Assembly (NCBI GenBank): GCA_963662515.1 | Contig: OY759675.1 | Coordinates: forward strand, 2,852,001 to 2,916,000 | Reading direction: 5' to 3' | Source: JAFGDI01 sp963662515 | Lineage (GTDB): Bacteria; Planctomycetota; Phycisphaerae; Sedimentisphaerales; SM23-30 | Length of the DNA stretch: 64,000 nucleotides | In this document: positions 38,073 through 46,592 of the stretch, piece by piece | Position numbering within the stretch: position 1 is the stretch's first letter | Layout: every line of letters begins with the position of its first letter | The notes under the pieces: model-generated | Told to the model about the DNA's origin: nothing | Database searches by the model: none | Seen by the model: only the letters and a program-made list of their open reading frames with translations | Made by a program: the position numbers and the translations under genes

Positions 38073-38155
38073 TACTATAGCCCCAAAATAAAATATAAAG
38101 TAGAAGATACTATCAGACCGTGAGCAAAATACCATTGCTTGCGGTCTTTTTTTTT
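37986..38155 (+). promoter_or_regulatory. Transcription attenuator (1:2, 2:3 and 3:4 pairings) before DAHP synthase
   Basis: Terminator 3:4: AGACCGTGAGCAA (38115-38127), loop AATACCA, TTGCTTGCGGTCT (38135-38147), 13 bp with two G-U pairs, followed by nine T. Antiterminator 2:3: 38047-38058 (ATTTTGCTCGTG) pairs with 38119-38130 over 12 bp with two G-U, using the terminator's 5' arm, so the two exclude each other. Protector 1:2: 37986-37992 (GCGAGCA) pairs with 38051-38057 (TGCTCGT). Segment 2 lies in leader codons 25-29, just downstream of the Tyr/Trp/Phe codons, so a ribosome stalled there leaves segment 2 free, while one at the stop codon covers it. The octamer GATACTAT occurs twice between, at 38071-38078 and about 38106-38113. 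Confidence 0.8.
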
Positions 38156-38213
38156 GAATTAAAGTAATAAAATAACTGGTTTGACAAAGATAGAAAGAAA
38201 AGCGAGAAATAAG

Positions 38214-39101
38214 ATGAATAATGACACTTCCTGCAATATGCCATCCGGCTGTGAAATAGACCTGAGCCCTGCCCATGCCAAGCCAGCGGCAATGCTTTAC
38301 AGCCGTAAAGCTCAGGCAACAGACACAATAATAGATATTAATGGCGTAAAGATAGGCGGCCGCGGCTTTGCGGTTATCGCCGGTCCCTGCTCAGTAGAAA
38401 GTCGTCAACAGTTATTCGCTACCGCCTATGGCGTGCATGCAGCCGGAGCTGTAGTATTCAGAGGCGGAGCATTCAAGCCTCGCACCAGTCCATATTCATT
38501 TCAGGGCGGTGGCCAGAAGGCTCTGGACTTGCTCAAAGATGTCAATCGTGAGCTGCACATACCAATAATAACCGAAGTTATGGATACCGAAGATCTTGAT
38601 GCTGTCTGTCAGTCTGCTGATATTTTACAGATCGGCAGCCGTAACTGCCAGAATTTCTCGCTCCTGAAGAAAGCCGGACGCACCGGCAAACCAGTTCTGC
38701 TCAAAAGAGGTTATATGAATACGGTCGATGAATTTCTGCTCTCAGCAGAATATATACTGGCGGAAGGCAACCCCAATGTAATCCTGTGTGAGCGGGGTAT
38801 TCGCACCTTTGAGACCAGTACACGCAATACACTTGACATTGCCGCCATTCCGGTTTTAAAAGAACGAACCCACCTGCCGGTAGTGGTTGACCCCAGCCAC
38901 GCCTGCGGTCACAGCCAATATGTCCCGGCACTGGCCAAAGCCGCTATGGCCGCCGGAGCCGATGGTCTGATCGTTGAAGTTCATATCCACCCGGAAACCG
39001 CTCTGTGCGATGGCGAACAGTCTCTGAGCCCCAATCAATTCACCGAACTGATGGATGATCTGAGAATAATGGCTCCTGCATTAAACCGCAAAATGTCATA
39101 A
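38214..39101 (+). CDS. aroF: DAHP synthase (3-deoxy-7-phosphoheptulonate synthase, AroA-beta/KDO8PS-like class)
   Basis: 295 aa from ATG 38214 (a TTG at 38181 would add 11 residues). First enzyme of the shikimate pathway: PEP plus erythrose 4-phosphate to DAHP. Motifs of the I-beta class: FAVIAGPCSVES, F-R-G-G-A-F-K-P-R-T-S-P-Y-S-F-Q-G, I-T-E-V-M-D, I-Q-I-G-S-R-N-C-Q-N, KRGYMNTVDEFLLSAEYI, CERGIRTFETSTRNTLDI, VVVDPSHACGHSQ and EVHIHPETALCDGEQSL. Metal ligands Cys (of GPCS), His, Glu and Asp are present. The roughly 50-aa N-terminus is too short and lacks the ferredoxin/ACT-like regulatory domain found in Thermotoga DAHP synthase. Feedback inhibition may therefore be absent, with control through the attenuator just upstream. 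Confidence in the class is high; in the gene name moderate. Confidence 0.92.
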   Translation: MNNDTSCNMPSGCEIDLSPAHAKPAAMLYSRKAQATDTIIDINGVKIGGRGFAVIAGPCSVESRQQLFATAYGVHAAGAVVFRGGAFKPRTSPYSFQGGGQKALDLLKDVNRELHIPIITEVMDTEDLDAVCQSADILQIGSRNCQNFSLLKKAGRTGKPVLLKRGYMNTVDEFLLSAEYILAEGNPNVILCERGIRTFETSTRNTLDIAAIPVLKERTHLPVVVDPSHACGHSQYVPALAKAAMAAGADGLIVEVHIHPETALCDGEQSLSPNQFTELMDDLRIMAPALNRKMS

Positions 39102-39140
39102 GCTCAAGCAGCAGAAACCATTAGCTGATAGTAAACCAGT

Positions 39141-39174
39141 AAGCACAAGCCCCTGAATAACCGGGCTTGTGCTT
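39141..39174. terminator. Hairpin between convergent aroF and GH2 genes
   Basis: AAGCACAAGCCC / GGGCTTGTGCTT, perfect 12-bp arms with a 10-base loop; no T-run, so probably a rho-assisted or bidirectional terminator. Confidence 0.6.
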
Positions 39175-39223
39175 ATGAGTAAATAGCATTATAAGTAAGT
39201 AACCGTTCATTACTTATACAACT

Positions 39224-42200
39224 CTAATTCGCGGCATAAATACGATTACTGTCAAGCCATTGCTCAACAAACAATTCAAAATCGTCCAGGTCAACCTGAC
39301 AGTTATTGTCAAAGTCAAATATCAATGCCGGCTGTTGTGTATCACAAACCCAGCCTCCTTCAGCCGCCAGATATTCCCGGGCAATATCCTCGCCAGATAA
39401 AGCATAATTATATATCTTAAGGTCATCTACCTGCCCGTTAAAACGATTGTTTATGCTGCCATGATAGTTCAAAGCTACCAGAGTCATTGGATATTGCCAG
39501 TCAGCAAAGTCTGTCAGCGATCTTGTTGCGGTTGCCTTCAATTCCCCGTCAACATATAGTTTCATTGCCAAGCCATCATAACCAGCAGCAACAAAATGCC
39601 ACTGACTATCAGCGGCCAGCGCAGATGTTGTCGGATAGATAGAAGCACCATTTTGCTGTCTCAGATAAACACTGATATTCTTCTCAACCGAGTTTATACT
39701 GAATCTAAGCCCTGTCGTTGAACCGTCATTAAAAACGCCAAGTATAATTCCCCCTTCATTAGGAGCAAGCCTGACCCAGCAGCTATATGTAAATTCTTCA
39801 AGCCCATTACCGGCTCCGGCCTTAGGATATGCCCCTGCCGGCAGCATAACATAATTGGTGCCATTACCATCAGCGGCATAACCCTGCCCGTCAGTAGTAA
39901 CCTTACCGGCACAATAATCCATAGTACCTATTACATTACCATTATTCATACCGGCTGAGTCAGCGGCATTGTGCTCAAACTTATACCAGGCGAGAAGTTG
40001 GTTTAATTTAATACTCACTGCACTGGTAGTCACAGACTCACCTGCTGCACTGCTTACCACGGCATAATAAATCCCTTTGTCATCAGAATCAACATTGGCA
40101 ATACTCAGCACACTGGCTGTCTGCCCCCAATCGATGCTGATATCACCTCCACTCGCCAGGGGAAAAGAATCTTTATACCAGGTAACAGCGGTTATCGCTG
40201 ATAAAGTTGAATACTCAATATTAAATTCGGCCATTCCCCCAGCATCAGCCTTTAGAGAAACCGGCTGAACAATGATCTCTGGTATATCCAAAGGCGTATG
40301 AAAGTTCCATAGCGGCCCGCAGAGATTTCTCTGGTCACCCGCCGGATATACACCGCCCTGGCCATTATCGAGCCCCTCTTCAACCATCCAATAATAGCTG
40401 CTGCCGTAATTCAAACCAGTTGGTGAAAAACTGGCATCATAAGCAGGATCAGCATAATCAGTAATGTCGATCGAAGCAACCAGTGAAAGTTCCATATTAT
40501 CTGGGTCACCATTACTCATCCATACAAAATGCCTTTTGATAGCAGGATTAACTCTGGAAGGGTCCTCCGGATCCAGCCCGGCCTGCCACTTCAATGTAGC
40601 TGTTGCCAATACACCAGTCGAACCGTTAACCGGCACCGGACTGCAAGGATAGCTATTATATGCAGTATAGATCATCGGATATTTTCTGGTGAGATAATCG
40701 CCAACCAGGTCCATTTCTTTTGCCGTCAACACCCGGTCATAAATGATAACCTCAGCGATATCTCCCTTGAAAAACTGGCTGCCAGTTCCACCGGGGTGAC
40801 AGCCCAAATTCAGTCCTGCCGGTGTTACGGTTGCCGTATTAACACTAGAGCCAAGAAAGGAACCATCCAGATAGCCACTGACATCTGAATTGATAACAAA
40901 AATATGAGGTTCTGTATCGGCAACAGGCGACCATGCCGGCAGATTTGCAGAATTACCGGCACGCCAGGTAAACTTATCCGGATTGGCCGCCTGGTCCCAA
41001 TTGATCCGTAAACGCTCATCACCAGTGGTCTGTGCTCCCACCATATAATGATTGCCACTGTTTTGAACGGCATCAAATCGTCCTACAGCAAATAAGGTAA
41101 AAGAGCCCACATTAATCATATCACCATTAAGCCATAGACAATCATTTACGCCATCAAACCGCAGTGCCGGTTTACCCAGCGTTTCAGAACTGGCAACATA
41201 GATCGGTTGGCAACTGACTGCACCTTGAACAGCATCATTACCCAAACCAGACATATCTGCCCAACTGCTTATCGCCACACCATCAGAAACCCCGGCAATA
41301 GCATCAGCCTCAAGTGCCATCACCAAACCATTTGTTACAGGCGGTATATTCTGAACCGGCGTTGTTGTCTCTAGTACATTCCAGCCATTGATAACAATAA
41401 CTGCTTCCGGTGCAGTTTCATAAGGTTCGACCGTAACGACCTTTTCCTCGCCGGGCAGCAAACTGAAGAAGTTATCCGAATAAAATGAAGGTCGCACAGG
41501 TTTTAAGCTCTCAGCCTCTGCCAGCTTAACCCTGACCATAAAAGCCAGGCTCTCAGATGGGTTTTTAACTGTAACCACAAACTTACTACCCTGCTTTTGC
41601 ACTGTAGATTCTATCGCAACTTTTTTGAGCTGTTCTATATTTTGAAATCCTGCATAAAGCGGCCCGGTATATGTTTTTGGCCCGACATACTGGCTATTTG
41701 ACCGCCAATAAAAAGTGTCAGCAACAGCACTACCATTAACATCAGTAACATCCAATCTGATAAAATGCACTGGGGACAAATCCAAGGGCAGTTCGACTTC
41801 CATTACATCATTTGCTACCGCATCTGAACCAACAGTCACAGATACCTGCCGCTCAAACTTGAGCATCATGTCCTGATTAAATACCCGCATTCTGACTGTT
41901 CCATCAAAAGGCGTATAATATTCATTATTGACCGAAACTGTATTCTTGATAAAGTCGTACTGGGCGTGTATCGGCTCATGGGCATCCTGCGAATAGTATA
42001 ATGCGGCAGTTGGTTCAAGTGACCAGTCCCACATTCGCCCACATACCTGACGAGTCGGGCTGTTATGATACCAGAACCAGACCCCAGAAGTATATCGATC
42101 ACCATTATTAAGCCGATTATAGGTCCAGCACTCCCAAATACTGCGATATCCGACAGCACCGACCATCTGCCCTTTCCATGCCAGCTCAGCAGCAGATTCA

Positions 42201-44071
42201 ATAGCGCCGTACTGCTGCATAGCCGGTACATATTTCGATACCATATCATGAAAAGCATTACCATCATGATAATTCCAGACCGTGGTATTTACCGGCCAGA
42301 TGTCGCCGATATCCATCATTTCTTCCAGGCAATCCAGAGTAGGCAGGCAGGGTGTGCCGTATTCAGGACACAAACCATATATCCGACTGCCTCGTTCTGA
42401 AGCACTGTCATCATAATAAAACATCGGATTGACATATTTATATGGACTGCCATCATGGATACCATCTATCTCAGAACCGGCCTGATATCCGCGGGTACCA
42501 TCCAGCGAGTCAACCAGGTCCTTTACCGGAACAATATTAGTTTCCCCCCGTTCATTGGCTGAAATATAATATACAATACTGGGATGATTGCGTAGTGCCT
42601 TTATAGTATCAGCAAAATTGGCTCTATACAGACCAAAATCTGTAGGCAAACTTGTATCGCCGGACTGCCAGAACTCCATCGATACCATAATACCCAACTC
42701 ATCGCAAAGATCATAGAAATAATCCGACTCGACAATACCGCCGGCCCAGAATCGGATAAAATTTATGCCTGCCTGCCGGGTATAGCGCATTTCTGCATAA
42801 GTTCGCTCTTCAGTCATACGCAACATTGCCTCAGGTATCCAGTTGGTTCCATGCAGAAAGACCGGTTGGCCATTAACATAGAACTGCCGGCTGTTATCTG
42901 GGGTATTGCGGTCACTGGTGACATGGCGTACTGCAAAGCGAGTACTTTCCGTATCGCTTACCTGACCATTTTGCTCAAAAGTCAATTGCAGAGAATAAAG
43001 ATTTTGCGGGCCTTTATTTATGGGCCACCATAACATTGGATTTTGACAGGTTAAAGCACTGTATTCATCCGGTGAAAGACTTACGGTCTTTGTTTCATTT
43101 GGATTCAGAGTAACTGTCTTTACAATATCCACACCCATACCATCAATAACCGCTCTTAAAATACCAGTTTGCGTACTTTGGGTCTGGTTTATAACTTCCA
43201 CAGTGATATCCTGACGAGAACTTGACAGATCAGGCATTGACAGATCACTCTTAATAAATGCATTACGCAGTTCTACCGATGCCACGGGGAAAATCGTAAT
43301 ATCTTTCCAGATACCGGTATTGCGGTCACGAATACCATCGGAGAAGGTAAAATCCCACCCCACCGACATCAGTTGTGTTACATTCTTGCCAAAAGTGCCA
43401 TCACCGCCATTGCGATTTTCACCTACGGCCTGCAGTTCATCAGATTTTACCTCAAACCCGCCAGGCACATCCACCGGGCGCACCAACACTGCCAGTGCAT
43501 TGGCACCCTGGTAATTTACCTTATCGGTTATATCAAAAAAACCGCGTATGAACATACCCGCCATATCGCCGACATATTGACCATTAAGCCAGATTTCGGC
43601 ACGATAGTTTATGCCGCCAAACCGCATCATTACCTGCTTACCTGTAAATGACGGTGTCAGTTCAAACTCGGTACGGAACCAGCAGGTGTAAAACTCACGG
43701 CCAACATCGGTAAGGTCGGGAATCAATTCCTGCTGACGGGCATTATTTATACCATAATATGGATCAGGATATACCTTGTTATGTACCAGAGTATTGAGAA
43801 CCGTACCGGGAACAACAGCGTCCATTGCAACCTCTGTTGTGTAACCGGCAAGCGAGATCACACTACCGGCATCGGCAGATTGCTCCTGCTTGATCATTTG
43901 CCAGTTATAGCCGCCATCATGAAATTCGCTTGACCTTAAAACCAGCGAATCGGGCTTATGACTATACGGGGCTTTGGATATATTTATATCGTTATTGGGT
44001 AATTCCTGGGCGGCAACCCAGGCGGTCTGCATCATCAATATGCACGAAATAATGCAAGTCAGGATTCTCAT
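39224..44071 (-). CDS. Secreted GH2 exo-glycosidase with LamG, Ig and dockerin-like modules
   Basis: 1615 aa. Signal peptide 1-21. GH2 sugar-binding, immunoglobulin-like and TIM-barrel domains span about 40-900. Acid/base E507 is in Y-Y-I-S-A-N-E-R-G-E; nucleophile E570 is in G-L-C-P-E-Y-G-T-P-C-L-P-T. The spacing and the downstream W-P-x-N-x-x-V-W-N-Y-H-D context resemble the exo-beta-D-glucosaminidase/mannosylglycoprotein endo-mannosidase branch rather than LacZ. After residue 910 come LamG 1 (about 915-1130), a fibronectin-like segment with W-M-V-E-E-G-L-D-N-G, an Ig-like domain (about 1290-1375), LamG 2 (about 1378-1570), and a C-terminal D-F-D-N-N-C-Q-V-D-L-D-D-F motif before W-L-D-S-N. 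The last three modules are shared with the neighbour at 44281. The substrate (glucosaminide versus mannoside) is undetermined. Confidence 0.9.
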   Translation of the reverse strand: MRILTCIISCILMMQTAWVAAQELPNNDINISKAPYSHKPDSLVLRSSEFHDGGYNWQMIKQEQSADAGSVISLAGYTTEVAMDAVVPGTVLNTLVHNKVYPDPYYGINNARQQELIPDLTDVGREFYTCWFRTEFELTPSFTGKQVMMRFGGINYRAEIWLNGQYVGDMAGMFIRGFFDITDKVNYQGANALAVLVRPVDVPGGFEVKSDELQAVGENRNGGDGTFGKNVTQLMSVGWDFTFSDGIRDRNTGIWKDITIFPVASVELRNAFIKSDLSMPDLSSSRQDITVEVINQTQSTQTGILRAVIDGMGVDIVKTVTLNPNETKTVSLSPDEYSALTCQNPMLWWPINKGPQNLYSLQLTFEQNGQVSDTESTRFAVRHVTSDRNTPDNSRQFYVNGQPVFLHGTNWIPEAMLRMTEERTYAEMRYTRQAGINFIRFWAGGIVESDYFYDLCDELGIMVSMEFWQSGDTSLPTDFGLYRANFADTIKALRNHPSIVYYISANERGETNIVPVKDLVDSLDGTRGYQAGSEIDGIHDGSPYKYVNPMFYYDDSASERGSRIYGLCPEYGTPCLPTLDCLEEMMDIGDIWPVNTTVWNYHDGNAFHDMVSKYVPAMQQYGAIESAAELAWKGQMVGAVGYRSIWECWTYNRLNNGDRYTSGVWFWYHNSPTRQVCGRMWDWSLEPTAALYYSQDAHEPIHAQYDFIKNTVSVNNEYYTPFDGTVRMRVFNQDMMLKFERQVSVTVGSDAVANDVMEVELPLDLSPVHFIRLDVTDVNGSAVADTFYWRSNSQYVGPKTYTGPLYAGFQNIEQLKKVAIESTVQKQGSKFVVTVKNPSESLAFMVRVKLAEAESLKPVRPSFYSDNFFSLLPGEEKVVTVEPYETAPEAVIVINGWNVLETTTPVQNIPPVTNGLVMALEADAIAGVSDGVAISSWADMSGLGNDAVQGAVSCQPIYVASSETLGKPALRFDGVNDCLWLNGDMINVGSFTLFAVGRFDAVQNSGNHYMVGAQTTGDERLRINWDQAANPDKFTWRAGNSANLPAWSPVADTEPHIFVINSDVSGYLDGSFLGSSVNTATVTPAGLNLGCHPGGTGSQFFKGDIAEVIIYDRVLTAKEMDLVGDYLTRKYPMIYTAYNSYPCSPVPVNGSTGVLATATLKWQAGLDPEDPSRVNPAIKRHFVWMSNGDPDNMELSLVASIDITDYADPAYDASFSPTGLNYGSSYYWMVEEGLDNGQGGVYPAGDQRNLCGPLWNFHTPLDIPEIIVQPVSLKADAGGMAEFNIEYSTLSAITAVTWYKDSFPLASGGDISIDWGQTASVLSIANVDSDDKGIYYAVVSSAAGESVTTSAVSIKLNQLLAWYKFEHNAADSAGMNNGNVIGTMDYCAGKVTTDGQGYAADGNGTNYVMLPAGAYPKAGAGNGLEEFTYSCWVRLAPNEGGIILGVFNDGSTTGLRFSINSVEKNISVYLRQQNGASIYPTTSALAADSQWHFVAAGYDGLAMKLYVDGELKATATRSLTDFADWQYPMTLVALNYHGSINNRFNGQVDDLKIYNYALSGEDIAREYLAAEGGWVCDTQQPALIFDFDNNCQVDLDDFELFVEQWLDSNRIYAAN

Positions 44072-44168
44072 ACTCTTTTTCCTTTAAACATAATATTAAT
44101 AATCGGAGTCTAAAAGTAAAATAACAGATAAATAGTACCGTCACAAAAAATAGCCGGCAGCTAATTAG

Positions 44169-44210
44169 AAAAAAAGAGGAATTGACTGCAACTATATCAG
44201 CCAATTCCTC
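44169..44210 (-). terminator. Terminator after the LamG/dockerin gene
   Basis: GAGGAATTG / CAATTCCTC arms with a 17-base loop, flanked by A7 on one side and T7 on the other, so it works on both strands. It lies about 70 bp beyond the LamG stop and closes its transcript before the GH2 gene. Confidence 0.8.
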
Positions 44211-44280
44211 CCTGTTTTTTTGCTCCAGTCCTCAGAATAATTCATGTAATCTCAGTTTTTGAGGACACCGCTCATAATGC

Positions 44281-46470
44281 TTATTGAGCATATATGCGGT
44301 TGGAGTCCAGCCATTCTGCGGCAAAAATCGCAAAATCGCCAAGGTCAACCTGACAGTTTTTATCGAAGTCATAAACTAACTCCGGCTGCTCAGGGTCACA
44401 CACCCAGCCGCCCTCTACAGAGAGATATGCCTGGGCAACTTCATCTTTAGTAAATGCATAGTTGAAGATCTTCAGATCATCAAGCTGGCCGTTATAGCGG
44501 TCATTGATACTGGCTTTGTAGTTCAAGGCAGCGATAACCATCGGGTTCTCCCAGTTGGCAAAGTTGGTCAGAGTGTTTGTCCCTGAAGTTTTGGCAACAC
44601 CATCAACATATATCTTCAAAATCGAGCCATCATAGGTGACAGTAACAAAGTGCCAGTTGCTGTCTGCTGCCAGAGGGGCTGTTGCAGGATTAATAGCCTG
44701 GCCACCATCCTGTCTGATGTAAACATTAACACCATTATTAACTGTAACACGAACGCTGGTAGCTGAAACACTATTGAATGAGCCAAAGAGAATACCTTTC
44801 TCACCCGGATCAACATTAACCCAGCAGCTGTAAGTAAAGGAATCAAGACCATTGCCAAACCCTGCCTTAGGATAGGCATCGGTTGTCAATAAAGCATAAT
44901 TAGTACCGTTTGGACTGATAGAGTAAGACTGGCCATCACTGCCTATCTTGCCGGCAACATAGTCCATAGCACCTTCTGCCTCTGTGCCATGATTAGAACC
45001 GACTGAATCAGCAAAATTCTGTTCAAATTGATACCATGCCAATAGCTTCCTGGTAGTCAGGATCGCTGTATCTGAAGGATCTGAATCAGCACCATTGGAA
45101 ACAACGGCATAATACTGACCTTCAAGAGAACTGTCAACATTACTAATGGTCAATACAGATAAAGTCTGATCCCATACTATTGATACATTACCGCCAGCAG
45201 CCAAAGGAGAACCATCTTTATACCAGGTAACATTAGTAACAGGAGATACAGATGCATAGCCAACATTCAGCTGGGCTGTCATACCCGCAGCAACCTTCAG
45301 CGAAACAGGTTGCACTGTGATTGCTGGTACAGTTGCCATAGTCTGGAAGCTCCATGGTATATGGGTCAGATTATTGGCATTACCGGCAGGATAAACTCCA
45401 CCAGCACCATTGTCGAGACCTTCTTCTACCATCCAGTAATAGCTGCCATCAAATTTCAGAGCAGTAGCCGGTGTATAACTGCAACCCGCAGATGGGTCAC
45501 TGTAATCTGCAACATCAAGAGTATTGACCAGGAACAGATTCGGATCATTAGCCTCGCCATTACTGAGCCAGACATAATGTTTCTTGATCTTGGGATTTAC
45601 CATGGTAAGATCATTAGGATCCAGGCCGGCTTGCCAGGTCAATGATCCTGTAGGCAGAACTCGTGTAACCTGATTGCTTGGAGAAGGCTCGTGTGCCCCC
45701 CAGATAGAACCTATTGACATATTCAGATCATCAAAATAACCATCCTTATTAACATAAGTGCGGTTCCAGTAACCCAGAAGCACCTGGTCCATCGCTATGC
45801 CGTAAGTACCAGTCGTTGTATAAACTTCTTTACCGTTGACTATTACAGTCAGAGTATCAAGATCGCCGTCTGCCTTTGCAGTCAGCACAAAATGATTCCA
45901 ACCGTTTTGCAATGCCAGAGGATAATCTCCCAACGGGGTCTCGCCAGCATTGTAGAGCTTGTCGATCTTTATCCAGCCGCTATTGCCGCCAACAGCAGTA
46001 TTCACAATAAAATCAAGGGTTCTGGGATAAACATTTCCGCCATCAGTGCCATACTGGATCCAGAAACCCACTTCATCGGTATTAGCACTGCTTTTAACCT
46101 TCACCTGAGAACGCATGCCGGTTTCTGGAAGCTCACCGGTACTGGTTCCGCAAAGATACCAGTCAAAACTTAAAGTCCACTCACGCTGCAAAGATGAGGC
46201 GAAAGGGTGAATTATACCCAGATTTTCAGTTCCATTGCCCGGCAAATCGATCTTCAATGCCTTGACACCATCAGTAACACCAGCGGCATCTGGCGCTGAG
46301 GTCACAAAAGAGACCTGAGATGCCACATTGCCGTAAGATGCACTCCATCCGGCGGCAACGGCTTCATTCCAATCATTATATTCGAATGAATCGCTAAAAA
46401 TCGGCTCAGCAAACAAGGCTTTAGATACTAACATAAAGCCCATACATAACAAACTTAATCTTTTCATCAT
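44281..46470 (-). CDS. Secreted two-LamG/Ig protein with dockerin-like C-terminus
   Basis: 729 aa. Signal peptide 1-21. A concanavalin-like domain covers about 25-245 (SDSFEYNDWNEAVAAGW ... G-Y-F-D-D-L-N-M-S). A linker-like W-M-V-E-E-G-L-D-N-G domain spans about 250-370, an Ig-like domain about 375-465, LamG about 470-660. The end is V-Y-D-F-D-K-N-C-Q-V-D-L-G-D-F. There are no catalytic residues of a known glycosidase; it looks like a carbohydrate-binding or matrix protein. From the W-M-V-E-E domain on it is close to the GH2 protein at 39224, which suggests tandem duplication of this C-terminal cassette. It lies 122 bp downstream of the FecR gene and probably belongs to the ECF regulon. Confidence 0.85.
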   Translation of the reverse strand: MMKRLSLLCMGFMLVSKALFAEPIFSDSFEYNDWNEAVAAGWSASYGNVASQVSFVTSAPDAAGVTDGVKALKIDLPGNGTENLGIIHPFASSLQREWTLSFDWYLCGTSTGELPETGMRSQVKVKSSANTDEVGFWIQYGTDGGNVYPRTLDFIVNTAVGGNSGWIKIDKLYNAGETPLGDYPLALQNGWNHFVLTAKADGDLDTLTVIVNGKEVYTTTGTYGIAMDQVLLGYWNRTYVNKDGYFDDLNMSIGSIWGAHEPSPSNQVTRVLPTGSLTWQAGLDPNDLTMVNPKIKKHYVWLSNGEANDPNLFLVNTLDVADYSDPSAGCSYTPATALKFDGSYYWMVEEGLDNGAGGVYPAGNANNLTHIPWSFQTMATVPAITVQPVSLKVAAGMTAQLNVGYASVSPVTNVTWYKDGSPLAAGGNVSIVWDQTLSVLTISNVDSSLEGQYYAVVSNGADSDPSDTAILTTRKLLAWYQFEQNFADSVGSNHGTEAEGAMDYVAGKIGSDGQSYSISPNGTNYALLTTDAYPKAGFGNGLDSFTYSCWVNVDPGEKGILFGSFNSVSATSVRVTVNNGVNVYIRQDGGQAINPATAPLAADSNWHFVTVTYDGSILKIYVDGVAKTSGTNTLTNFANWENPMVIAALNYKASINDRYNGQLDDLKIFNYAFTKDEVAQAYLSVEGGWVCDPEQPELVYDFDKNCQVDLGDFAIFAAEWLDSNRIYAQ

Positions 46471-46592
46471 TTTCTTCCTTTTCCAACAATGTTAAATGCG
46501 CGGCCGTTCACGACCAGCCGCCGATTGTACCAATATAAAGTTAAGATAACTGCCTTTATTACTGCCCCGGTTTTACGGGCTATACCTGCCCC

